Positions 1 to 8,845 of a DNA stretch of 64,000 nt are shown here, piece after piece. Where the stretch lies: assembly GCA_041082245.1 (NCBI GenBank), contig JBDOIE010000191.1:1-64000 (forward strand), in the 5' to 3' direction. Positions within the stretch are counted from its first letter, which is position 1. Every line of letters begins with the position of its first letter. The notes beneath the pieces are model-generated. The model made no database searches. It was not told the DNA's origin and saw nothing but the letters and a program-made list of their open reading frames with translations. Position numbers and translations under genes: made by a program. The DNA comes from DAOTVY01 sp041082245. GTDB lineage: Bacteria > Chloroflexota > Chloroflexia > DTKN01.

Positions 1-46
<46 letters not shown>

Positions 47-56
47 CCCTCCCACC

Positions 57-3000
57 TCACAAGCCCGCGCTGTACAGCAGGATCGCTGCGCCGCCCGGGG
101 GGACGAGCACCTGGGTCACGGGCAGGTAGGTGACCGTCCACCCAGGCGGGAGGGTACCGTCGTCCGGTACGCGGCCGCCGCCGCTCGGCTGGGCGAGGTA
201 CAGGCGGTCGCCCAGGTAGATCGCCACCGGCGTCGGCCCCGGGTTCACGAGCACCAGCCCGTTCTCGTAACGACGCAGGTACACTCCCCAGGCAGGATCG
301 AAGAGCTCGTTCAACGCATGGGGGATGTCGCCTGCGTAGCCCCCCAGCGGGATCGTGTACTCGGGCCACCACTCCGGCTCCGGCGAAAGCTCCAGGTCGA
401 GGTAAGTGTGCCGGCCCTTGATCAGCAGGTAGGACCCGAGGGTAAAGAGGCGGTCCTGCGAGGTCTCTACCTGCTGGGACTCGAGGATGACGATCCGGTC
501 GTGGTTCACGAGGGTCAGGACACGGGCCATCTGTCGCTGCCATCCCTCGATGCCGTGAGTAACCAGAGCGTCCGTGCCAAAACCTGTCACCCACACCCCG
601 TCCGCCCGTTCGTAATCCGTTGTGTCCCGGAAGAGGACCCACGGGCCTGCCTCGACGATCGTATGATACCGGTCACCGAACGTCCGACGTGCCCAGTCGA
701 ACCAGCGCTCGAGGCGTCGCGCCCAGGCTTCCTCGAAGGAGGGATCGTAGGCGGGGAGCGGTGGGTCCCAGCGGTCGGCCCCCAGGTAGCTTGGGATCTG
801 CGCCCGTATAGCGAGGACCCCATCTGCGTCCGTCGCCTGCAGCGCTTCCCGAACGCGCGCTTCCTGCCATGCGCGCCATCCCTCGTGATCCGGGTCCATC
901 AGGTACCACCCCTCGTCGCAGTGGTACACCCGGCGCCCCTCGTAGTGGAAGAACCAGTCCGGTTGCAGCGCTTCTTCCCCGGGCCATTCCTGCACCCAGG
1001 TATCTCCCTCGATCACCTTCGGGTAGCCGCCGCTCGGGACACAGTTCTCATCGGGCAACCGGTAGCCCAACCCGGTCGCCCGGCGGTCGAGCAGCAGAAC
1101 AAAGTCCGGCTCGACCGCGCGCACCGCATCGATCTCGGAACGCAGCAACTGGCGTGCGCCGGCATAGTGCGTGGCGGCAAAGGCGGTCCAGGCGGCGTTC
1201 CCGTGCAGCACGAGCGGGCCGCTGAAGACGTGGATGCCCGCGTGCGTATCGGGCCAGGAGCGGGGTGGAGAAGGCGTCGGGGTGGGGCTGGGCGTGGGGG
1301 TAGGCTGGGGAGTGGGGGTCGGGGTGGGGGGGCCTCCCCGGGGAACGAAGGGGAAGCCGTATACCACCGGGGCCGGCCCTCGTGCTTCCTGGCGCAGGAT
1401 GAGCCGGTTCCCGCCCGTGGTCACCCGGAACCCGCGGACGGTTACCAGGCCCCGGGCATCCGCCTGGACGGTCCCCTGGGCTACGAGGCGCCCGTCCTTG
1501 AGCCGCCGGTTTTCCCAGTGGTAGCTCATGCCTGGCAGGATGAGGAAGGAACGCAGCCGGCGTGGAGTGACGTCGACCGTAGTCGTCGCGCCATAACCGG
1601 GGCGCAACCGCAGGGCGATCTCGTAGCGGGAGGGAGTATCGACCAGGGGGCCGGCAAAGTCGTTGACGGACGACGACCACTCCAGGCACAGGTTCACTGT
1701 GCCGGAGGGGGCATCCGGCCCCGCGGAGCAGCCGGCGTGGGCCAGCCCCGGGTACGACTCGTTGCGCGGAAAGGAAAAGGCCTCGAAGGCAAAGTTCGGG
1801 TTGGAAGGGTATACCCCGGCGGCGTCCGCGGCCGCCGCCGGGAAGCCGGCCGGTTCGTGCCCGAAGGGACCGAAGGCACCGCTCCACCCGAGGCCGGCCT
1901 GCTGGAAGGCCTCGAGCGCCGGCCGGCCCTGGGAGGCCCACTCGGAGAAGGCATCTGAGGTGCCGTGGTCCCACCCGAGAAATGGGGGTGCGATCACCTC
2001 ACCCGCAAGGGACAGGAAGTCCATGCGGTCGTAGATGCCCGGGCCGTCGCTCGAGCGGATGTTCTGCGTCACCGGCCCCCAGATCGCCTCCAGAGCTGGC
2101 AAGAGCGCAGGCGCTGCAGCAAGGTTGGTTAGCGGAGCATGGGCATACACGGCGGCGAAAGCGTCCGGATGTCGCAGGCCGAGGGAGAGCGCGCCCGTCG
2201 CGCCTACACCGTTACCATAGAGGTAGACGCGCTCCTGGTCCACGCGGTAGGTGCGCAGCAGGAAAGCGAGCATCGCGAGCAGGCGGCGCTCTGTGTAGTT
2301 GACGACCGTGCCGTCCGGAGGAGGTGCCTCCCCGGGCGTCGAGAGCCAATCGCCATAGCCGTACCAGAAGGTGCGACACCGGTCGTCCGGAAGGACGTAG
2401 ATAGCCGGCCAGTCTCCGGGCACGCCGTCGCCACCAGTCTCGGAAGATGGAGGCACACGGTACGTCTCGCCGTAGTCGTGCAGCACTATGACGAGCGGGA
2501 AATCGTCCGGGCGGGTGGTGTACTCCTGCGGCAGGCCCACGTAAAAGTTGTGCGCGTATCCCTCGAGGCCGGGGTTCCAGCCGGTATCCGGCATCCACTG
2601 CGTGTAGACCGCGCCCAGGCCGGATGCGCTCTGCCAAACGCGGACAGCGCCGATCGGGGCCACGGTCTCGACGACCGGGCCGGCAGTGTTGCCATCGAAA
2701 CGCTCTCGGTTTTCCCGCCCGCCCGCAACCGCGGTTACGGCGTAGTAGTAGGCGCCGGTGTGCTGGGTCGTGGCCACAAACAGGCCGGTGCCTTCGGGCA
2801 GCTCTGCCCCGAGGCCTGGCCCCTGCACGTCGTCGACGATGAAGCGCGTCTGCGAAATCGGGGAGCGTGAGGCGGTACCGGGACACCCTTCCGCCTCCCG
2901 GCGGTAATAGGCGCTTCCCTGCGGCACCTCTGCGATGAGGGCCGCTCCAGAAAGGGTCCGCGCGTCGATCGGCACCGTGTGCCGGTAGATGCGGTAGCGC

Positions 3001-3263
3001 TCGGCGTCCGGCGACTCGCGCCAGGTCAGGAAGGTCTGGCCCGAGCGCCGCCAGGCGCGAAGCTCTGAGGGTTGCGCCGGCGCACCAGGCACGGGCGTGG
3101 AGAGCGCCGAAGGCAACGGGGAAACGGTTGGGGTCGGCCGAGGCCGATATGCGCGGCTTTCGTACAGCGCCGCAGCCGCAATCAGGGCGAGGCCCAGGAA
3201 GAGAGCAGCCCAACGCCAGGCGCGTCGCCTTCGCGCGGACGCCGGCGGCGCTTCCTCATCCAT
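57..3263 (-). CDS. Exported esterase-like / putative glycosidase (GHL15-like) fusion
   Basis: 1068 aa with an N-terminal membrane anchor or uncleaved signal (about residues 14-37). A fibronectin-III-like region follows, then an alpha/beta-hydrolase region (about 225-500) resembling PHB-depolymerase-type esterases. A beta domain and a Pro/Thr linker (about 640-668) lead to a C-terminal barrel-like region resembling hypothetical glycosyl hydrolase family GHL15. In the nucleophile elbow the expected GxSxG reads GNGVG near residue 350, so the catalytic serine is replaced by Gly. The ATG is preceded by GGAGG six bases upstream and by an extended -10 promoter. Likely acts outside the cell on polysaccharide. 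The family calls are by motif and layout, and the substrate is unknown. Confidence 0.6.
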   Translation of the reverse strand: MDEEAPPASARRRRAWRWAALFLGLALIAAAALYESRAYRPRPTPTVSPLPSALSTPVPGAPAQPSELRAWRRSGQTFLTWRESPDAERYRIYRHTVPIDARTLSGAALIAEVPQGSAYYRREAEGCPGTASRSPISQTRFIVDDVQGPGLGAELPEGTGLFVATTQHTGAYYYAVTAVAGGRENRERFDGNTAGPVVETVAPIGAVRVWQSASGLGAVYTQWMPDTGWNPGLEGYAHNFYVGLPQEYTTRPDDFPLVIVLHDYGETYRVPPSSETGGDGVPGDWPAIYVLPDDRCRTFWYGYGDWLSTPGEAPPPDGTVVNYTERRLLAMLAFLLRTYRVDQERVYLYGNGVGATGALSLGLRHPDAFAAVYAHAPLTNLAAAPALLPALEAIWGPVTQNIRSSDGPGIYDRMDFLSLAGEVIAPPFLGWDHGTSDAFSEWASQGRPALEAFQQAGLGWSGAFGPFGHEPAGFPAAAADAAGVYPSNPNFAFEAFSFPRNESYPGLAHAGCSAGPDAPSGTVNLCLEWSSSVNDFAGPLVDTPSRYEIALRLRPGYGATTTVDVTPRRLRSFLILPGMSYHWENRRLKDGRLVAQGTVQADARGLVTVRGFRVTTGGNRLILRQEARGPAPVVYGFPFVPRGGPPTPTPTPQPTPTPSPTPTPSPPRSWPDTHAGIHVFSGPLVLHGNAAWTAFAATHYAGARQLLRSEIDAVRAVEPDFVLLLDRRATGLGYRLPDENCVPSGGYPKVIEGDTWVQEWPGEEALQPDWFFHYEGRRVYHCDEGWYLMDPDHEGWRAWQEARVREALQATDADGVLAIRAQIPSYLGADRWDPPLPAYDPSFEEAWARRLERWFDWARRTFGDRYHTIVEAGPWVLFRDTTDYERADGVWVTGFGTDALVTHGIEGWQRQMARVLTLVNHDRIVILESQQVETSQDRLFTLGSYLLIKGRHTYLDLELSPEPEWWPEYTIPLGGYAGDIPHALNELFDPAWGVYLRRYENGLVLVNPGPTPVAIYLGDRLYLAQPSGGGRVPDDGTLPPGWTVTYLPVTQVLVPPGGAAILLYSAGL

Positions 3264-3307
3264 CCCGGCCCTCCAGAGGGTGGTTCCGCTTTTTTCGCCG
3301 CAGCGCT

Positions 3308-3316
3308 ATTGTACCA
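3308..3316 (-). promoter_or_regulatory. Extended -10 promoter for the esterase/glycosidase gene
   Basis: On the reverse strand TGG-TACAAT lies 45-55 nt before the start codon. No -35 match is seen 17 nt further upstream, so this is an extended -10 type promoter. Confidence 0.5.
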
Positions 3317-3707
3317 CAGAAACGGGCATCCGGTGGTGGAAATTCGTTATGTCCAGTGGCTAACCTCTGCGCGATCCGCCGGGCAGCCCCGGGATCCGAT
3401 TCGGGGTGCGAATCGTCGAACAGGGATCCTGTTGACCTCCGGCGGGATTGTGACCACGCGCGGCTGGCCCGGTTGCGCCATCGCCTGCGTCTGCGGTATC
3501 ACGGCGGAGTGGGCACCAATCCGCTGGCAGGCCAAACTTCTCCAGTCCTGCGCGCCGTGTCCGCCTGCGTGACCCTGGACGGTTTGTGTCCCATGCGCTG
3601 TACGCACGCAGGCTGCCTACCGTTCTACCGTAGTCCCCCACAAGTTCTTGGTCCACAGCACTTCGACGTGCGGCCGGCCTTGCCAGGCGCTTGTCCGGCT
3701 GGCCTTT
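3317..3707. other. Unassigned intergenic stretch with a terminator-like hairpin at its right end
   Basis: About 390 bp between divergent genes with no convincing ORF on either strand and no recognisable tRNA or known RNA. Near 3682-3709 an imperfect hairpin (GCCAG / CTGGC arms) is followed by five T residues, like a forward-strand intrinsic terminator, although no forward gene is seen before it. That combination could mark a small RNA or a decayed gene. Confidence 0.4.
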
Positions 3708-3736
3708 TTGCATCTTCCGTCCAGTGGTGCTAGAAT
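3708..3736 (+). promoter_or_regulatory. Sigma-70 type promoter for the subtilase
   Basis: TTGCAT, 17-nt spacer, TAGAAT. The predicted start lies near 3743, giving a leader of about 230 nt before the protease ATG. Confidence 0.7.
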
Positions 3737-3827
3737 CAGAGTGGTCGCCGCGAGGGACGGGGGAGCAGGCGGTCAGCGGTGGCCTGGCTCTATATCTGTG
3801 TGAACGCGGGCGGATCTCGCCTGGCGC

Positions 3828-3975
3828 AGAGAGGAGGTGTTGGTACTCGCGGATTCCCAGGAGGGAGGTAAGCATCAGGGCCATCCTGATTATTCCGTGC
3901 AAGAAGGAGGTGATGCTACCGGCAGATCCCCTGGCAGCCGGCACAGGAAGGTCTTTTCGTGAGGTTTGCCCATGA
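3828..3975 (+). promoter_or_regulatory. Long leader with three Shine-Dalgarno-like clusters and a possible 20-aa leader ORF
   Basis: The transcribed leader has three strong purine clusters: GAGGAGGTG, GGAGGGAGGT and AAGGAGGTGATG. The last sits before an ATG at 3913 that opens a 20-codon ORF ending in TGA at 3973-3975. That stop overlaps the protease ATG (3972) as ATGA, which suggests translational coupling through a leader peptide. No peptide family is recognised. Confidence 0.45.
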
Positions 3976-6900
3976 AGCGAAACGCGGTGAACAAGGTCGG
4001 CGTGTTTTTCGCGGTCTTGGGTCTTTTCTTCTCCCTCCCGCTTTCCATTTCCGTCGGAGCCCAATCTCCAGACCCTCTCGACAAGATCGAACCAGCACTC
4101 TTCGAAACCCTCTCTTCTGAAGGCTCGGCAGACGCCATCGTTCGCTTCTCGGAACAGGCTGACCTGACTCCGGCTTACTCGATGAGCTGGGAGGCGCGTG
4201 GCGCGTACGTGTACAGCGCGCTCCAGATGACCGCAGAGCGGTCCCAGCGGCAGGCGAAAGCGTATCTTAACGCCCGGGGCATCCGCTACCGCACCTTCAT
4301 CGCGGGAAACGAGCTGTACGTCTGGGGCGCTGACCTCTCCGCTGCCCGGGCGCTGGCCGCGCTCCCCGAAGTCTCCTACATCCGCGCTCCCCGGACCTAC
4401 TACGTAGATCCGATCATCGGGCAGTCGGCTGCGCCTGGTCCCGAGACCCTGGACTGGGGAATCGTGGATACCGGGGCCGACGATTTCTGGGCGACGTTCG
4501 GCTTTCAGGGCGACGGCATCGTAGTTGCGAACATCGACACTGGCGTCCAGTGGAACCACCCCGCCCTCGACCAGGCCTACAAGTGCGCTTCGAACCCGAC
4601 CAGCCCTGCCTGCTGGTACGATCCCTCCAGCATCTGCGGGGGTACCGTGTGCGATAACGTCGGCCACGGCACGCACACGATGGGCACGATGGTCGGGGAC
4701 GACGACCCCTCGCTAGCCTATCAGGTCGGGATGGCGCCGAACGCCCTGTGGATCGCCTGCAAGGGGTGCGAGTACAACTCGTGCTCCGACTTTGCCCTGA
4801 ACGCCTGCGCGGACTGGGTTCTTGCCCCTGCCGGCAACCCGGCGAACCGCCCGCACGTGGTGAACAACTCCTGGGGCGGGGGTGGGTGCAACACCTGGTA
4901 CCAGGCGAAGGTGCAGGCGTGGCGTGCGGCCGGCATCTTCCCCGCCTTCTCGGCCGGCAACTCGGGTTCTGGCTGCAACTCGCTGGGATCCCCCGGGGAC
5001 TACCAGGAGTCGTTCGGCAGCGCGGCACATGATGTCTCCCGCAACATTGCCTATTTCTCGAGCCGGGGCCCCTCCTGCTTCGGGCACGATCCGTACACGA
5101 AGCCGAACATCTCGGCCCCGGGTGTAAACGTCTGCTCCTCCGTGCCGACGAACGGCTGGGACTGCACCTACAGCGGCACCTCGATGGCCAGCCCGCACTC
5201 GGCGGGGGCGGTGGCGCTGCTCTGGTCGTGCAACCCGAGCCTGATCGGCCAGATCGACGCGACCTTCGAGCTCTTGCAGGACCATGCCGATCCCCCGCCG
5301 GCCGGCAACTGCGGTGCGCCTCCGGACGGGGAGGGGAACTACACCTACGGCTACGGCTACCTGAACGTCTACAATGCCGGACTCTATGCCTGCGTCGCGG
5401 GGTTTGGGTACCTCGACGGCCACGTCTATGACGCGACCACGAACAGCCCGATCCCCGGCGCTACGGTGACCGCCGTGCGCGATGAAGGCGGAACGTGGAC
5501 CGATGATACAGACGCCACCGGCTACTACACGATGAACGTGGCCGTGGGCACCTTCGATGTCACGGCGTCCCATCCGCACTACACGGCGTATACCAGCACG
5601 GACGTCTCCGTGGTCACCGATACTGTCACTACGGTGAACTTTTACCTGGTCCCGCGGGGCCGGCTCTTCGGCTACGTGACCGACTATGACAACGGCACTC
5701 CCATCGAAGGCGCGATCGTGACTGCCGACGATGGCACCTGGGACGATACGGATGCCACCGGCTACTACGAGATGTACCTGGATGAGGGCACGCACGTCGT
5801 CACCGCGACGATGGAGAACTATGCGCCCGAGGTGGCGACGGTAAACATCGTGTCGGGCGAGGATACGCAGCAGGACTTTGCCCTGCAGGCGGCGGTCGCC
5901 CTTATCCCCTCGCCCCTCCACGTGACCGTGCCCTGGCAAAGCACCTACACGGACCAGGCGACACTGCTCAACCGTCTGCCCTGGGGCTACGACTTTGAAT
6001 TCATCGAGCGGCCGGGCGGCTTCATCCCCGCTTTCGGCTCCTCCTCCGTGCGGGCCCAGATCCCGGCCACCGAGGTCCGGTATGATCCGGCGGCGAAGGG
6101 GAGCGAACACGCCGTCAGCCGTGAAGCACGCGAGGTGACCTTCAGCGGCGGCCTCCCCTCGCAGGGCTCCTATGACGTCCTCCTCGTTTCCCCGGACAGC
6201 ACGATGGGGGATATCTCGAGCCTTTTGGCGACGCTGGCGGCCTTCCCGGACCTGAACGTCACCGTGTGGGACAACTACCAGGGGAACCCGACGGCGGATG
6301 ATCTGGCGCCGTACCAGGTGGTGATCTTTGGCAACGACTATACCTGGGAGTCGGCCGGCCTGGACAAGGTCGCCGTGGGCAACGCGCTGGCCGATTACAT
6401 CGACAACGGCGGCAAGGTCATCGAGAGCCTCTATGCGCAGAGCTGCTTCGACCAGTGGGGCTTTGGCGGCCGCTATATGACGGACGGCTACAGCCCCTTC
6501 ACCTGCGCGACGACCGACTACTGGAACCCCGACACGATGAGCATCCTCCAGCCCACGCACCCGGTGATGCAGGGGGTGACCAGCATCCAGGACTTCTGGG
6601 GCCACCAGAACCCGGGGTTGCGCACGGGAGCAGAACTCCTGGCCTCCTGGAGCGGTAGCGGCTACAACGCCGTCGCGGTGAACGAGAACGTGGTTGCCCT
6701 GAACCAGCTCATCTTCCATAGCGCCGACTGGGCGGGCGACGTGGGCACGCTGCTGCACAACGCCATCGTCTGGCTCGCCGGCGCAGGCGCGGATGTCCCC
6801 TGGTTCGGCCAGGAACCGATCAGCGGCACGGTGCCGGCCGAAGGCAGCCTCCAGGTGACAGTCGCCTTCAGTGCAACGTACGACGCCGGTGTGAACCAGC

Positions 6901-8594
6901 CGGGCGACTACTACTGCACGCTGCGCGTGTGGGGCGAGCCTGCCCTGGAGGTCCCGGTAACCATGACCGTGCTCCCGCCGGCCGATATGGGCAAGGTCGA
7001 GGGGTACGTAACGGACAGCTGCACCGGTGATCCGCTCGAGGGCGTGCATATCGCGATCGCCGGAGGGGACCCGATCACGGAGACCTGGACGGACGCAAGC
7101 GGCCACTACGCGGCATGGCTTGTCCCCGGCACCTACAACCTCGACTTCACACTCGACGCCTACCTGGACTACAGCGCCGACGTCACGATCGTCGCAGGCG
7201 AGGTCACCACGCTTGATGTGAACCTGGTACCGGATCGGGCCTGCATCGCCGTCGACCCGACGATGTTCGAGTTCTGGGTGGTGACCGGCACACAGGCCTC
7301 CGACGTGCTCTCGATCATCAACAACGGCGGCCAGGACCTGAACTTCGGCATCTTCGAACTGAGCGGCACGGTGGGCTTCCTGCAGTTCGCCCCGGCGTCT
7401 GCTGCACGGGTCACCTCCGTGGGTGAGGCAAAAGTCGAGGGGGCGAGCGGTGGGGCGTGGCCGGACGATGCCGGCGGGCCGGACCCCTTCGGCTACACCT
7501 TCGCCGACAGCGACGAGCCGGGCGGGCCGGCGTTCGACTGGATCGAGATCAGCGGCACCGGCCAGAACCTGGGGCTGACCGACGACAGCTCCATCTTCCC
7601 GCTCGACCTGCCCTTCACCTTCAACTTCTACGGACAGGACTACAACCAGATCGCCGTCGGCTCCAACGGCACCGTCTACTTCGTCGACCAGTACCTGGGG
7701 TTGGGCAATGTCTGTCTCCCCGGCGACGGTGGCTACGGTGTCTGGGACTTTATCGCCGGGATGTGGGACGACCTGAACCCGAGCGCGGCCGGGGCGGTCT
7801 ACTACCAGGCCCTCAACTATAAGGGCACCGATGTGGCCGTGGTCGAGTGGTACCAGGTGCCCCACTACGGCACGACGGACGACATGACTTACGAGATCGT
7901 CCTCTTCTCGAACGGCAGCATCCTGATCCAGTACCTGGATTCCTCGAACGAGGCCGGCAGCGGCGCGACCGTGGGTATCCAGGGCTACTGGCAGAACCCG
8001 AGCTACTACCTGGAGTATTCCTGCAACACGGCGTCGCTCCACAACGACCTGGCGATCTGCTTCACGTACCCGGGTAGCCCGGGCTGTGTGTTCGGCATGG
8101 ACGTGCCCTGGGTCTGGGAGGAGCCAGTGACCGGAACCGTGCCGGCACAGAGCAGCCTCGGCGTCGACGTTACGGTTACCTCTTACCTGACCGAGCCGTT
8201 GCCGCTGGGCACCTACACCGCTACGTTGATCGTCTCCAGCAACGCGGACGAGGGCACGCAGTACGTGCCGGTCATCATGCACATCATCGCGGAGGCCGTC
8301 GCCCCCACTGCCGACTTTCAATCGAACAGCCCGGTGGTGCTGGGCGAAACCGCGGTCTTTACCTTTACTGGGGACCTCGGCCTGCCGCCGGCGACCGACT
8401 TCCACTGGGACTTCGGGGACGGCTTCACCTCGACACTGAAAAACCCGACCCACGTCTACGGAGCAGTCGGCGTCTACACGGTTACCCTCGAAGTGTGCAA
8501 CATGGGCGGCTGCGATACAGCGACCGGATTCTTCGAGGTGGTGTGGCCCTTCCACATCTACCTGCCGATCGTCACCAAGGGCTACAACCCTTAG
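3972..8594 (+). CDS. Secreted subtilisin-family (S8) serine protease, multidomain
   Basis: 1540 aa. A signal peptide (about 1-32) is followed by an I9-like propeptide (about 50-150). The S8 domain has the triad Asp189 (NIDTGV), His232 (GHGTH) and Ser404 (GTSMASPH). After it come two carboxypeptidase-regulatory-like beta modules (about 480-640), a ThuA/flavodoxin-like stretch, a third such module and a beta region resembling a nidogen-type fold. A PKD domain (HWDFGDG) precedes the C-terminal end, which reads YLPIVTKGYNP. The ATG at 3972 is chosen because the protein then begins with a proper signal peptide and overlaps the leader ORF. Likely a scavenging extracellular protease that stays attached to the envelope or substrate through its accessory domains. 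Confidence 0.9.
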   Translation: MKRNAVNKVGVFFAVLGLFFSLPLSISVGAQSPDPLDKIEPALFETLSSEGSADAIVRFSEQADLTPAYSMSWEARGAYVYSALQMTAERSQRQAKAYLNARGIRYRTFIAGNELYVWGADLSAARALAALPEVSYIRAPRTYYVDPIIGQSAAPGPETLDWGIVDTGADDFWATFGFQGDGIVVANIDTGVQWNHPALDQAYKCASNPTSPACWYDPSSICGGTVCDNVGHGTHTMGTMVGDDDPSLAYQVGMAPNALWIACKGCEYNSCSDFALNACADWVLAPAGNPANRPHVVNNSWGGGGCNTWYQAKVQAWRAAGIFPAFSAGNSGSGCNSLGSPGDYQESFGSAAHDVSRNIAYFSSRGPSCFGHDPYTKPNISAPGVNVCSSVPTNGWDCTYSGTSMASPHSAGAVALLWSCNPSLIGQIDATFELLQDHADPPPAGNCGAPPDGEGNYTYGYGYLNVYNAGLYACVAGFGYLDGHVYDATTNSPIPGATVTAVRDEGGTWTDDTDATGYYTMNVAVGTFDVTASHPHYTAYTSTDVSVVTDTVTTVNFYLVPRGRLFGYVTDYDNGTPIEGAIVTADDGTWDDTDATGYYEMYLDEGTHVVTATMENYAPEVATVNIVSGEDTQQDFALQAAVALIPSPLHVTVPWQSTYTDQATLLNRLPWGYDFEFIERPGGFIPAFGSSSVRAQIPATEVRYDPAAKGSEHAVSREAREVTFSGGLPSQGSYDVLLVSPDSTMGDISSLLATLAAFPDLNVTVWDNYQGNPTADDLAPYQVVIFGNDYTWESAGLDKVAVGNALADYIDNGGKVIESLYAQSCFDQWGFGGRYMTDGYSPFTCATTDYWNPDTMSILQPTHPVMQGVTSIQDFWGHQNPGLRTGAELLASWSGSGYNAVAVNENVVALNQLIFHSADWAGDVGTLLHNAIVWLAGAGADVPWFGQEPISGTVPAEGSLQVTVAFSATYDAGVNQPGDYYCTLRVWGEPALEVPVTMTVLPPADMGKVEGYVTDSCTGDPLEGVHIAIAGGDPITETWTDASGHYAAWLVPGTYNLDFTLDAYLDYSADVTIVAGEVTTLDVNLVPDRACIAVDPTMFEFWVVTGTQASDVLSIINNGGQDLNFGIFELSGTVGFLQFAPASAARVTSVGEAKVEGASGGAWPDDAGGPDPFGYTFADSDEPGGPAFDWIEISGTGQNLGLTDDSSIFPLDLPFTFNFYGQDYNQIAVGSNGTVYFVDQYLGLGNVCLPGDGGYGVWDFIAGMWDDLNPSAAGAVYYQALNYKGTDVAVVEWYQVPHYGTTDDMTYEIVLFSNGSILIQYLDSSNEAGSGATVGIQGYWQNPSYYLEYSCNTASLHNDLAICFTYPGSPGCVFGMDVPWVWEEPVTGTVPAQSSLGVDVTVTSYLTEPLPLGTYTATLIVSSNADEGTQYVPVIMHIIAEAVAPTADFQSNSPVVLGETAVFTFTGDLGLPPATDFHWDFGDGFTSTLKNPTHVYGAVGVYTVTLEVCNMGGCDTATGFFEVVWPFHIYLPIVTKGYNP

Positions 8595-8649
8595 CATCCG
8601 GCCGTGGGGACGGGGCGGTCCCCTTTCCCCCGGCAAAACCGGCCTTGCA

Positions 8650-8678
8650 GGGCGCACCGGGAAGAGCCCGGTGCGCCC
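8650..8678 (+). terminator. Hairpin terminator after the subtilase
   Basis: A 12-bp perfect stem (GGGCGCACCGGG / CCCGGTGCGCCC) with a 5-nt loop, followed by a pyrimidine-rich but not pure-T tail, 55 nt after the protease stop. Confidence 0.7.
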
Positions 8679-8734
8679 GGTTCTTCCTCCGGGGCACCGC
8701 CCTGCTTCGACGGCGTGACATAATAAACAAGTAT

Positions 8735-8763
8735 TTGCACCTCCCTTCCTTTTCGGGTATAAT
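8735..8763 (+). promoter_or_regulatory. Sigma-70 type promoter for the transketolase-like gene
   Basis: TTGCAC, 17-nt spacer, perfect TATAAT, about 80 nt before the start codon. Confidence 0.8.
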
Positions 8764-8845
8764 GCCGCCGTCGAGCCGGGCCGATCCTCCGGGCGTATGC
8801 CGGCGGCATCGAGGCCGCCGGACGTGTCAACGAAAGGAGAGCGCA

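Noticed and set aside
1260..1335. GT-rich tandem repeat as a mini-satellite or CRISPR-like element
   Set aside because: It encodes the Pro/Thr linker of the reverse-strand protein. Similar linkers occur in at least three other proteins here.
3360..4676. 438-codon reverse frame covering the intergenic stretch and the protease start
   Set aside because: It covers the protease signal peptide and promoter antisense and its sequence resembles no family.
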